Source of the DNA: Clostridiales bacterium
GTDB lineage: Bacteria; Bacillota; Clostridia; Lachnospirales; Lachnospiraceae
DNA length: 6,567 nucleotides
Assembly: GCA_021204765.1 (NCBI GenBank)
Contig: JAJPYU010000148.1
Span: 1-6,567, forward strand
Reading direction: 5' to 3'
In this document: positions 1-6,510 of the stretch, one piece after another
Layout: every line of letters begins with the position of its first letter
Position numbering within the stretch: position 1 is the first letter of the stretch
The notes under the pieces: model-generated
Told to the model about the DNA's origin: nothing
Seen by the model: the letters and a program-made list of their open reading frames with translations, nothing else
Databases searched by the model: none
Position numbers and translations under genes: made by a program

Positions 1-60
1 GCTGTGAACACTTAATGAGCACGGAGTGCGGAGCAATCGGCTTTTATCATTGGCTATGCA

Positions 61-1395
61 TCAGGCGTAGCCGTATTTTTTTCTCTTCGCCAGGAAAAAC
101 GCGCCGGTGACGCACATGGCGAGAAGCTCCGTGACCACTGCGCCCATCCATATACCCATGAGGCCGAGGATGACCGGCAGGACGGAGATGGCGACCACCT
201 GGAAGACGAAAGTCCTCAGGAATGAGATCACCGCTGAGACGGCACCGTTATTCAATGCCGTGAAGAATGAAGATCCGAAGATATTGAATCCGCAGATTAA
301 AAATGATATGGAGAATATCCTCATTCCGGTGCAGGTCATGGCGAAGAGCGTGGAGTCATAACCCACGAACATGCCGGTTAACGGCTTTGCGAAGACCTGG
401 GCCAGGACCACCAGCATGATGCCGGTGATAAGTATCAGCTTCCGGCTTTTGTGATAAAGGTTTTTGAGCTCCGGCTGGTCATGGGAACCATAGTGGTATC
501 CGACGATGGGGGCGGTTCCGATGGAGTATCCCATAAATATGGAGACGAAGATGAAGTTTAAGTAACTCATCACTCCATAGGCCGCAACGCCGTCTGTACC
601 GGCGTACCGAAGCAGCTGGAAATTGTAAAGTATGGTAATGACGGAAGCGGAGATATTTGACATGAGCTCCGAGGATCCGTTGGTGCAGGCCTTTGCCAGG
701 AGATGTCCTTCGAAATAGAACCCTCCCAGATGGAGCCTGCTCTTGTTGTTCTTTCTTAAGAAATAGATCATAGGCGCAAAGCCGCCGATCAGTTCTCCCG
801 CCACTGTGGCAAAAGCCGCACCGGCCAAGCCCCATCCAAGGCAGGCCACCAATACATAGTCCAGTGCTATGTTGGTGCATCCCGTCACCATGGAGATGAC
901 AAGTCCCATTTTAGGCTTTTCCGCTGCGGCGAAAAAGCTCTGGAAAACATTCTGTAACATGTATGCCGGCATGGATATGCAGCAGATCCGACAGTAGAGA
1001 GTACTTAAAACAAGCATCTGTCCGCTGGCGCCCAGAGCCCGGGAAATAGATTCCGCGAACACGAATCCCAGCGAACTCAAGATAATACCTGAAAAGAGTA
1101 CGATCCAGACGTACATGGAAAAATAATGGTTGGCTTCTTTTGTCCGGCCTTCCCCCAGGGCTTTGGCGACTACCGCCGTGCCTCCGGTACCGATCATAAA
1201 ACCTACAGCGCCGATGATCATCAGTATCGGCATGATTAAGTTAAGGGCTGCAAAAGCTGTGGTTCCAACAAAATTTGATACAAACAATCCGTCCACAACA
1301 CCATATAAAGATGTGAAAGCCATCATGACCACGGACGGTAATACAAAACGCAAGAGTTTCCTGTATGTGAAGTGCTCACATAGCTGAATCTCCAC
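61..1395 (-). CDS. MATE-family multidrug/cation antiporter (MepA-like)
   Basis: Predicted inner-membrane efflux protein of 444 residues, normal length for the MATE family, which exports cationic drugs or dyes in exchange for Na+ or H+. It is hydrophobic throughout with about 12 membrane segments in two homologous halves. Family-like features include VVDGLFVS at residues 33-40, GGTAVVAKALGEGR at 71-84, FQSFFAAAEKPKMG at 151-164 followed by an Asp at 179 in the next helix, and PIVGYHYGSH at 296-305 in the second half. The basic end AKRKKYGYA is cytosolic. Start choice: the frame opens at a TTG at 1404 that directly abuts the GGAGG motif, which is too close for use; the GTG at 1395 lies 9 bases from that motif and is preferred. 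It is divergent from the fatty-acid transporter gene, and no clear terminator is seen in bases 1-60. The substrate cannot be read from sequence. Family assignment is confident; the MepA-like subgroup is an inference. Confidence 0.92.
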   Translation of the reverse strand: MEIQLCEHFTYRKLLRFVLPSVVMMAFTSLYGVVDGLFVSNFVGTTAFAALNLIMPILMIIGAVGFMIGTGGTAVVAKALGEGRTKEANHYFSMYVWIVLFSGIILSSLGFVFAESISRALGASGQMLVLSTLYCRICCISMPAYMLQNVFQSFFAAAEKPKMGLVISMVTGCTNIALDYVLVACLGWGLAGAAFATVAGELIGGFAPMIYFLRKNNKSRLHLGGFYFEGHLLAKACTNGSSELMSNISASVITILYNFQLLRYAGTDGVAAYGVMSYLNFIFVSIFMGYSIGTAPIVGYHYGSHDQPELKNLYHKSRKLILITGIMLVVLAQVFAKPLTGMFVGYDSTLFAMTCTGMRIFSISFLICGFNIFGSSFFTALNNGAVSAVISFLRTFVFQVVAISVLPVILGLMGIWMGAVVTELLAMCVTGAFFLAKRKKYGYA

Positions 1396-1854
1396 AAAAA
1401 TCAACCTCCTTTTTCAGTTGTCAAAAAAATTTCCCTAATTTTAAGTAAAAAAATACCCGGTAATAATTTAACCGAGCGCACCCGATATCTTCTCCGGCTT
1501 TATGACTGCGGCCATAAAGCTGCCGTTGAATCTATCACATTATAAAATTCATGGCTTCTGCTAATGCCCTCGCTTTCTGTTTTATTGCCTGCAGACTGCT
1601 TCTCGCAGGATTGGTATTCAGTATAACTGATATCTCCCCCTTTGTCAAATCATGCTTTCTGAAAATCAGAAACTGCCTATTAAGAAAAGTTAAATTTAGA
1701 CAGTTTTTTTAAAGAAAATATAAACTTCATATGAAATTTGCACAAAATCAGGCTCTAAAAAGGCGGTAATTTAATGTATTGATTATTAAATTTTCATAAA
1801 GCATTTACCTGAAATAAGTAAAAGTGTAGAAAATGGACTTTTTTAGCGGTAATG
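1396..1854. other. AT-rich intergenic region between divergent genes
   Basis: This stretch separates the minus-strand MATE gene from the plus-strand fatty-acid transporter and carries no convincing complete gene. At its left end is the ribosome binding site of the MATE gene (AAGGAGG, minus strand, about 1405-1411). Bases 1535-1708 on the minus strand hold an open frame without a usable start (see findings). A perfect 7-bp dyad with a 3-base loop lies at 1656-1672 (TTTCTGA, AAA, TCAGAAA). The motif GCGGTAAT occurs at 1763-1770 and again at 1846-1853, and GGTAATTTAA at 1765-1774 and 1858-1867. A related GGTAATAATTTAA lies near 1459. These repeats could be regulator sites for one or both genes, but in AT-rich DNA some may be chance. 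Confidence 0.5.
1768..1792. repeat. AT-rich inverted repeat, possible operator
   Basis: AATTTAAT at 1768-1775 is matched by its reverse complement ATTAAATT at 1785-1792 with a 9-base spacer, giving a centre-to-centre distance of about 17 bases, near one and a half helical turns. It lies about 65-90 bases upstream of the proposed -35 element of the transporter gene and overlaps one copy of the GGTAATTTAA motif. An operator role is only inferred. All arm bases are A or T, so chance occurrence is quite possible. Confidence 0.25.
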
Positions 1855-1855
1855 T

Positions 1856-1883
1856 TTGGTAATTTAAAAAAAAGGTGTATAAT
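1856..1883 (+). promoter_or_regulatory. Sigma-A-type promoter of the fatty-acid transporter gene
   Basis: A perfect -10 element TATAAT lies at 1878-1883. Upstream, TTGGTA at 1856-1861 (four of six matches to TTGACA) gives a 16-base spacer; TTTGGT one base earlier gives 17. Transcription would begin near 1890, leaving a leader of about 37 bases. The ribosome binding site AAAGGAG at 1913-1919 is 7 bases from the ATG at 1927. The perfect -10 makes this the best promoter candidate in the window. Confidence 0.7.
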
Positions 1884-1926
1884 GAAGAAACGAATAGGGA
1901 TTATTTTTTAAGAAAGGAGAAAATCT

Positions 1927-3312
1927 ATGTTCAAGAAAATTACCAATGGCTGTGTTAATTTGGTACAGAGATTCTTGCCCGATGCATTCGTTTTCTGTAT
2001 CATCTTAACCATCGTAGTGTTCATTGCAGCGATGCCGGTAACGGGCATGGGCCCTATAGCAGTTGCGGCTGCCTGGGGTGATGGAGTCTGGAACCTGCTT
2101 CTGTTCTCCATGCAGATGGCTCTGGTGCTGGTATTAGGCAGTGCACTGGCAAGCGCTCCGCCGGTCAAAAGACTTATCGTTAGACTGGCTGGCGTACCTA
2201 AGAAGCCCGCAGGATCGGTTGCATTTGTTACCGTTATCTCTGCAGTATGCTGCTTCGTTAACTGGGGCTTTGGCCTGATCGTTGGTGCCCTCCTGGCAAA
2301 GGAAGTTGCCAAGAAGGTCAAAGGTCTGGATTATCGTCTTATCATCGCAGCGGCTTATTCGGGATTCATCGTATGGCATGCCGGTATCTCCGGTTCCATC
2401 CCACTGGGTATGACTACCCTGACTGATGGTGTTGTGGCCAACACAGGCGGTACCCTGACTGAGATCGTCGGAACAAGCGAGACCATCTTTGCTCCCTGGA
2501 ACCTGCTGATGGTGCTCTTCGTTATCATCGTTATCACCATCGTGAACTTCTTCATGCATCCCAATGAGAAGGATGTGGTCGCTATCGACCCGAAGCTTCT
2601 TCAGGAGGAGCCTGAAGAGAAGATGGAGAAAGGTAAGACTCCCGCTGAGAAGATCGAGCGCAGCCTTATCCTTACCTACATCGTCGTTGTACTGGGTGCT
2701 GTGTACATTATCCATTACTTCTGGCTTGCCGCTACTACAGGAGACGGCATCCTGAATGCTCTGACGCTGAACATCGTCAACCTGATTTTCCTGGTTCTCG
2801 GTATGGCACTGCATAAGACTCCTATCGGATATGTCAAAGCTATTACCAACGCAGCTGAGAGTGCCGGCGGCATTATCCTGCAGTTCCCGTTCTACGCAGG
2901 AATTCAGGGCATGATGACCACAGCAGGCGCCAATGGCGTGTCCCTTGCAGGTGCTATCTCCAATGCTTTCGTCAGCATTTCCACACCTCGGACATTCCCG
3001 GTATTCTGCTACATCTCCGCCGGTATCGTCAACTTCTTCGTACCTTCAGGCGGCGGTCAGTGGTCTGTCCAGGGTCCTATCATGATGCCTGCCGGCCAGG
3101 CACTGGGTGTCAGCCCGGGCGTCACAGCCATGGGTATTGCATGGGGCGATGCATGGACCAACATGCTGCAGCCGTTCTGGGCACTTCCTGCACTTGGTAT
3201 CGCAGGACTGGGTGCCAGAGATATCATGGGTTACTGCGTAGTGGTACTGGTTGCAGCCGGTATCGTCACAGCCCTTTGCTTCCTGTTCCTCGTACCTGCC
3301 TTTACGTGGTGA
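1927..3312 (+). CDS. atoE: AtoE-family short-chain fatty acid transporter
   Basis: Integral membrane protein of 461 residues, close to the length of E. coli AtoE, the short-chain fatty acid (acetoacetate/butyrate) transporter. Family-like stretches are NWGFGLIVGALLAKE at residues 112-126, GFIVWHAGISGSIPL at 146-160, QFPFYAGIQGMM at 319-330, FFVPSGGGQWSVQGP at 370-384 and AWGDAWTNMLQPFW at 405-418. About ten to twelve membrane segments are visible, with one long hydrophilic cytosolic loop at roughly 211-246 rich in Glu and Lys. The start is the ATG at 1927, supported by AAAGGAG 7 bases upstream. The gene has its own promoter and is closed by a strong terminator, so it is probably monocistronic. 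No CoA-transferase or thiolase gene lies beside it, unlike the E. coli ato operon, so the transport direction (uptake, or export of fermentation acids such as butyrate) is undetermined. The family is assigned with confidence; the exact substrate is inferred. Confidence 0.93.
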   Translation: MFKKITNGCVNLVQRFLPDAFVFCIILTIVVFIAAMPVTGMGPIAVAAAWGDGVWNLLLFSMQMALVLVLGSALASAPPVKRLIVRLAGVPKKPAGSVAFVTVISAVCCFVNWGFGLIVGALLAKEVAKKVKGLDYRLIIAAAYSGFIVWHAGISGSIPLGMTTLTDGVVANTGGTLTEIVGTSETIFAPWNLLMVLFVIIVITIVNFFMHPNEKDVVAIDPKLLQEEPEEKMEKGKTPAEKIERSLILTYIVVVLGAVYIIHYFWLAATTGDGILNALTLNIVNLIFLVLGMALHKTPIGYVKAITNAAESAGGIILQFPFYAGIQGMMTTAGANGVSLAGAISNAFVSISTPRTFPVFCYISAGIVNFFVPSGGGQWSVQGPIMMPAGQALGVSPGVTAMGIAWGDAWTNMLQPFWALPALGIAGLGARDIMGYCVVVLVAAGIVTALCFLFLVPAFTW

Positions 3313-3381
3313 GCAGTCATCTGTTGGCGGTATAGATCCTTATTGAAGAACGTGAAGTTTTGTAACTGTTGATTTATTGTT

Positions 3382-3411
3382 GCATGGGGTCTTCGGACCC
3401 CATGCGTTTTT
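3382..3411 (+). terminator. Intrinsic terminator with UUCG tetraloop after the atoE-like gene
   Basis: GCATGGGGTC at 3382-3391 pairs perfectly with GACCCCATGC at 3396-3405 around a TTCG loop closed by a C-G pair, the exceptionally stable cUUCGg tetraloop. A single G and five Ts (3407-3411) follow. It lies 69 bases after the transporter stop. The last T is adjacent to the ribosome binding site (AAGGA, 3412-3416) of the next gene, so the hairpin also sits in any read-through transcript just upstream of that gene's start. Confidence 0.92.
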
Positions 3412-3424
3412 AAGGAATACTTCT

Positions 3425-4246
3425 ATGGATAAAGTAACCATTATCAGCCATCTGACACCTCTGGAGTGGAAGCTCTCCTGGAATGACAAAGTGATAGAGG
3501 ATACCCGCGAGAATCAGAAGGATACCCAGTCACAAACCTGTTTCTGGGGTCATTTCTCAACTGATAAGGATTTTATGATCTGTCATCACAAGGAATTTGA
3601 GATTAAGGGCATGAGTTTCGGCATGTATTTCAACGGTCATCTGGAGTGGGATGAGCAGGGATGCAAGATCACCGGAAATTTTGGGAAAAAGTGGTCAGCG
3701 AATCTCTTCCTCATAGCCGGTGCCATCCTGTGTATCCTGGTCATGGTGGGTGCCCCGCAGTCTTCTTCGGAAAACAGCATGCAGATCTTCGGTGTGGCAG
3801 CGGTACTGTTGGTTATATTGGTTATTTTTTATTTTGCAAAGCCCAGGACAGGGCAGCAGCGAATATTGGAAGAGCTAAAGACCATATCCTTTGATGACAA
3901 GTTCCACGGACGTGACCACAGACATGCTAAGAACGCTTCCGCCTCCAAAAAGAAGAAGAAAAAGCGCTCCATGAAGGAGAAGGCAGCAGCGAAAGCCGCT
4001 GATGATAAGATACTGGCCGAGATGGCGGCTGAGATGAGTGCTGAGGATAAGGCTTCGGAGGGAACGGAATCCGTGGCCCCGGAGAAGACGGATTCTGCTT
4101 TATCTCCTGAGAATACGGCGGAAGAAGCTGCTGACGCTTCCGGGAACGAAAAGGAAAATGCTGTGAAAGAGAATGTCGTACCTGAAGAAACTGTCGGGAA
4201 TACAGGCGCGGACGAGACGGCGGAAACTCTTAAAGCAGAGGAATAA
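3425..4246 (+). CDS. Unrecognised two-helix membrane protein with charged C-terminal tail
   Basis: Predicted 273-residue protein that I do not recognise. Residues 1-90 are a soluble, aromatic-rich N-terminal domain (LEWKLSWND at 13-21, FGMYFNGHLEWDEQG at 65-79) without a signal peptide. Two membrane segments follow at about 91-110 and 119-138, joined by a short polar loop, so both ends are probably cytosolic. A basic cluster HGRDHRHAKN (161-170) and KKKKKKR (175-181) precedes a low-complexity tail rich in Glu, Ala, Lys and Asp to the end (182-273), probably disordered. Start choice: the frame is open back to a TTG at 3377 inside the upstream terminator, but the ATG at 3425 with AAGGA 8 bases upstream is clearly better. 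It shares its strand with the atoE-like gene but is separated from it by a terminator, and I see no clear promoter of its own. No terminator lies between it and the tRNA. Function unknown. Confidence 0.78.
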   Translation: MDKVTIISHLTPLEWKLSWNDKVIEDTRENQKDTQSQTCFWGHFSTDKDFMICHHKEFEIKGMSFGMYFNGHLEWDEQGCKITGNFGKKWSANLFLIAGAILCILVMVGAPQSSSENSMQIFGVAAVLLVILVIFYFAKPRTGQQRILEELKTISFDDKFHGRDHRHAKNASASKKKKKKRSMKEKAAAKAADDKILAEMAAEMSAEDKASEGTESVAPEKTDSALSPENTAEEAADASGNEKENAVKENVVPEETVGNTGADETAETLKAEE

Positions 4247-4253
4247 AAATTCC

Positions 4254-4282
4254 TTGCAAAAGAGTGGGAATTATGTTAGTAT
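4254..4282 (+). promoter_or_regulatory. Promoter of the tRNA-Cys gene
   Basis: TTGCAA at 4254-4259 (four of six matches to the -35 consensus) is separated by 17 bases from TAGTAT at 4277-4282 (four of six to the -10). A TG dinucleotide at 4274-4275 sits in the extended -10 position. Transcription would start near 4289, about 30 bases before the mature tRNA. It begins only 7 bases after the stop codon of the preceding gene, so read-through from that gene could also contribute. Confidence 0.6.
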
Positions 4283-4320
4283 AGTCAGCGTCAATAAAAC
4301 AGCGCTTTTCAAAGTGCCAG

Positions 4321-4391
4321 GGCGACATGGCCAAGCGGTAAGGCAAAGGTCTGCAACACCTCTATCACCGGTTCGATTCCGGTTGTCGCCT
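4321..4391 (+). tRNA. tRNA-Cys (anticodon GCA)
   Basis: The 71-base sequence folds as a tRNA. The acceptor stem GGCGACA pairs with TGTCGCC at 4384-4390, followed by discriminator U at 4391, the base expected for tRNA-Cys. The D arm is formed by GCC and GGC around AAGCGGTAA. The anticodon loop CTGCAAC carries GCA. The T arm is ACCGG (4367-4371), TTCGATT, CCGGT (4379-4383). The bottom pair of the anticodon stem appears to be an A-C mismatch. CCA is not encoded and must be added after transcription. It has its own promoter upstream and terminator downstream. tRNA 3' ends are common integration targets, which matters because the DNA to the right looks accessory. Confidence 0.97.
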
Positions 4392-4397
4392 CTCTTT

Positions 4398-4427
4398 AGA
4401 ACCACAGAAATGTGGTTCTCTTTTTTT
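4398..4427 (+). terminator. Intrinsic terminator of the tRNA-Cys transcript
   Basis: AGAACCACA at 4398-4406 pairs perfectly with TGTGGTTCT at 4411-4419 around a GAAA tetraloop (GNRA type), followed by C and seven Ts (4421-4427). It starts 6 bases after the tRNA and would also end any transcript reading through from the two-helix membrane protein gene. Confidence 0.92.
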
Positions 4428-4514
4428 GGCTGAAACCCAGTAAAATCAATGGTTTGCGGGCTTTCGGCACTCTGAAATCCGGTTTAAAACAAGAGCGCCG
4501 CCGAAGAGCAAAAA

Positions 4515-4532
4515 GACCGTTTCGGACCGTTT
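4515..4532 (+). repeat. Tandem-like direct repeat GACCGTTT with 10-bp period
   Basis: GACCGTTT occurs at 4515-4522 and again at 4525-4532, so the copies are spaced one helical turn apart on the same face of the DNA. The second copy runs straight into the larger inverted repeat. This spacing is typical of protein-binding site pairs, but with only two short copies chance is not excluded. Confidence 0.4.
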
Positions 4533-4577
4533 TGGTACACTATTTTCCAAAAAATAGTGTACCAATAGTGTACCAAA
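4532..4577. repeat. Perfect 15-bp inverted repeat plus a third direct copy
   Basis: TTGGTACACTATTTT at 4532-4546 is followed by CCAA (4547-4550) and then its exact reverse complement AAAATAGTGTACCAA at 4551-4565. A third copy of the core AATAGTGTACCAA follows at 4564-4576, overlapping the second (4553-4565) by two bases, with an 11-bp period. There is no U-run on either side, so this is not a simple intrinsic terminator. The arrangement of one inverted and two direct copies beside a tRNA resembles recombinase or excisionase arm sites, or an operator array; which one is an inference. Confidence 0.85.
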
Positions 4578-4639
4578 TGACATTCTGCATTTCGCGTGAG
4601 ATGTCTATGATTTTTTCTGGCTCCTTTTAGTATGATCGT

Positions 4640-6385
4640 TTAATCCGGCCGTTTCCCATATAGCTGAATACGCCGTAGAAACATTTCCCGGAAATATTCT
4701 TTGATTTCCATGGAAGATGTTGTTGGAATGAATGGGTCATTGTTTATATAGCCCGGCAGATGTGAATCTTCCTTAAAACGAGAGGAATTTTTGGAAAGGT
4801 ATTCATTAAGAAGGCTGCACATCATTTCGCGTCTGCTTGGCTTTGAATACATATTTTTTAGTAATGTAGATGAGTTGTTTTGGCGTATTATCTGTTGTAA
4901 TTTTTCAAGGTTTATACTTTCCCGAAGACCTGTGGTGGCAAAGGACCGACCGGCGTTTTTGGGATTTGTATTGTTCGACGAATTTGGTTTCCTATTTTCT
5001 GCAGCTTTTAGAGACGACCTAAGATCATTTAGAGATGACCTAAGCTCACTAAGAGAAAAACGTGAATAATCTGCTGTCAGGATGTCTATATTTTCATCAA
5101 TATATTCCTTATACATATTTACTATGTACTCATTATTTTTTCCTGAGTCATCAAGCCATTTTGATATGCATACACTCCAGGCATCTTCCAGTACAGGTAT
5201 CGTTATTTTGGTTAAAGCATCCCAATACTGTCTAGTCAGAGACAGCGCATTACTTAGACGGATTTCTTTGCTGGAATCGTCATATGCTGGCATTTTGCTC
5301 ATCATAACAGAACTTTTCCTTGTGAAATATGAGGATTCCAGATCACGACTGTTGGCAATAGAAAAAATCGCATAATCCAGGAAGAAATGCCGGGAGAAAA
5401 CAAGCCGGCTTTTAAGCATTGTATTGGAGAGAATTCTTATTGGTTCACCATCAAAATCAGCCAGAGTTCGGGACCGGCTGTCAGGGGTCGGGTCATCTAT
5501 TTCGTTGACGGTTCTTAAAATATACCGGAATGATGAAAAACCATACCAGAATTCCAAAGGGGCACTGTAAAGCAGAAAATCAGCGCCGTTTAGTTTATAG
5601 GCAGGAAAGCTGCCAATGATAAGTTCCGTATCGTCTCCCTTATTTTCATCCTTATCTTTTCGTCCGGCAGGAATGACTCCGTTTTTTCGTTCTGAATATT
5701 CTGCGTCCAGTTTCACATAGTTATTCCAGATGCGGCAACTTGCATCATTTCTATTTTTGGAAGATGTTAAATTATTGTCAATATAGTGTGTCGTGGACGT
5801 AAAGAACAGAAAATCGTAAGCGGTAGAGTAGGCGTTGGGTATGTTATAGATGTCAGCTTCTGGGAGTAGGGATATAGAGTATTCGGGTGTGGATGAGTTT
5901 GATCGTGTTTTTTTTCGCTGATAGAGGTTCTGGCCGGTGATGCGGGGGAAGTCTTTTGTATCTGGATAGTTCTTTCTGTTAAAATATCCGATTTTATTAT
6001 TACGAGCGTCTTTTAAAGATAGCGTAGTAATAGAGGAGTTTTCTTTAACACGCGTCATGAAGTCTTTTATAATGCAGTGGTTGCGTATGCATAAAGTGAG
6101 AAAATAATGATAGACGCGGGTATCCTCCAATGTGGAGATTTGACCTGAAAATCCCGTATGCTCATCTGGATTAAGATATTGCGTATATAAGTCACAGGAA
6201 AAAAATATTTCATCAAAAATCCTTTCAAAGAACCTTGATACTGCAGGTAATGAATCAGAGGATTCTTTGGCCTTCTTAAATTCATCTGTGTCAATGAGGC
6301 TCTGGAAGGTCTTGCTAATGTCTACAAAATACAGATATTTGAGTTAGGCTTCTTCTTCGGTTAGGTTCGTAGTGTAATGCGACAT
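4640..6385 (-). pseudogene. Large unrecognised protein gene interrupted by an in-frame TAA at codon 14
   Basis: The best start is ATG at 6385-6383, with AAGGAG (minus strand of 6392-6397) 6 bases upstream. The frame reads MSHYTTNLTEEEA and then meets TAA at 6346-6344. After it the same frame stays open for 567 codons (LKYLYFVDISKTF onward) to TAA at 4642-4640, so the undisturbed product would be about 581 residues. The first usable start codon after the stop is TTG at 6130 (codon 86), which has no ribosome binding site. Codons 15-85 still read like protein (for example VSRFFERIFDEIFF at 49-62), so the real gene includes them. I do not recognise the protein. It has no signal peptide or clear membrane segments, is rich in Ser, Asn, Tyr and Phe, has a charged linker at about 233-252 (RKDKDENKGDD), and a seven-residue repeat LRSSLND/LRSSLKA at about 448-461 suggesting a short coiled coil. 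Base composition is more AT-rich than the genes to the left, suggesting acquisition. Confidence 0.75.
5007..5048 (-). repeat. 21-bp tandem duplication inside the orphan gene
   Basis: Two adjacent 21-base units start at 5007 and 5028 on the plus strand, each beginning TTTAGAGA, then C or T, then GACCTAAG. They differ at very few positions, and a weaker third copy may begin at 5049. Because 21 bases equal seven codons, the duplication encodes a heptad repeat (LRSSLND then LRSSLKA) and keeps the reading frame, as expected for slippage expanding a coiled-coil segment. Confidence 0.75.
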
Positions 6386-6461
6386 AGTAATCTCCTTTTC
6401 CCCGCCGTTTTTGGTGGCGTCACAAACAATAATGAAATGCAGGTTTTAATAAAATATTCTT

Positions 6462-6510
6462 ATTATTCTTATTTTATTCTAAATATATCAATATTAAAAG
6501 AAAAAGTAAA
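6462..6510 (-). promoter_or_regulatory. Candidate promoters of the orphan gene
   Basis: Two overlapping sigma-A-like candidates read leftward. The first has TTGATA (minus strand of 6486-6491) and AATAAT (6462-6467) with an 18-base spacer, five of six matches each. The second has TTTACT (6505-6510) and TATATT (6482-6487) with a 17-base spacer, four and five of six. Either would give a leader of roughly 70-95 bases before the ATG at 6385. The region is extremely AT-rich, so matches are easy to find and the exact one is uncertain. Repeated TATTCT motifs at about 6455-6480 overlap it. Confidence 0.45.

Larger units (their letters stand above)
4428..4639. other. Non-coding stretch between the tRNA terminator and the orphan gene
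   Basis: I find no convincing gene here. It contains the repeat array at 4515-4577 described separately. A short minus-strand frame (ATG near 4583 to a TGA near 4448, about 45 codons) crosses the repeats and has no recognisable product; it could be a worn-down 3' end of a larger minus-strand gene such as an integrase, but nothing in it proves that. No U-run terminator is visible for the minus-strand gene that ends at 4640. Confidence 0.4.

Noticed and set aside
1..60. Terminator for the MATE gene
   Set aside because: Only short imperfect pairings (for example GCAC with GTGC) are present and no U-run follows on the minus strand. The terminator probably lies outside the window.
2134..2814. 226-codon minus-strand open frame
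   Set aside because: It lies entirely inside the atoE-like gene on the opposite strand. The translation is rich in Asp, His and Gln with no family resemblance, and it is a shadow of the transporter's codon pattern.
3377..3424. TTG start at 3377 for the two-helix protein
   Set aside because: It would begin translation just before and through the terminator hairpin. The ATG at 3425 has a properly spaced AAGGA.
4173..4433. 86-codon plus-strand open frame
   Set aside because: It starts inside the two-helix protein gene in another frame and runs through the tRNA promoter, the tRNA and its terminator, so it cannot be a real gene.
4532..4565. The 15-bp inverted repeat as an intrinsic terminator of the orphan gene
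   Set aside because: The stem is strong, but no U-run follows it on either strand and it lies about 75 bases past the stop codon. The third direct copy also suggests protein binding instead.
4515..4577. CRISPR array
   Set aside because: The repeats are short, overlapping and partly inverted, with no unique spacers of constant length and no cas genes.
4640..6130. Taking the TTG at 6130 as the true start of the orphan gene
   Set aside because: There is no ribosome binding site before it, and protein-like coding continues upstream in frame to an ATG at 6385 with a strong AAGGAG. The TTG reads better as an internal Leu codon (86).
6067..6294. 75-codon minus-strand open frame
   Set aside because: It overlaps the orphan gene in a different frame, has no supported start, and its product is unremarkable. 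The orphan gene's own frame explains this DNA.
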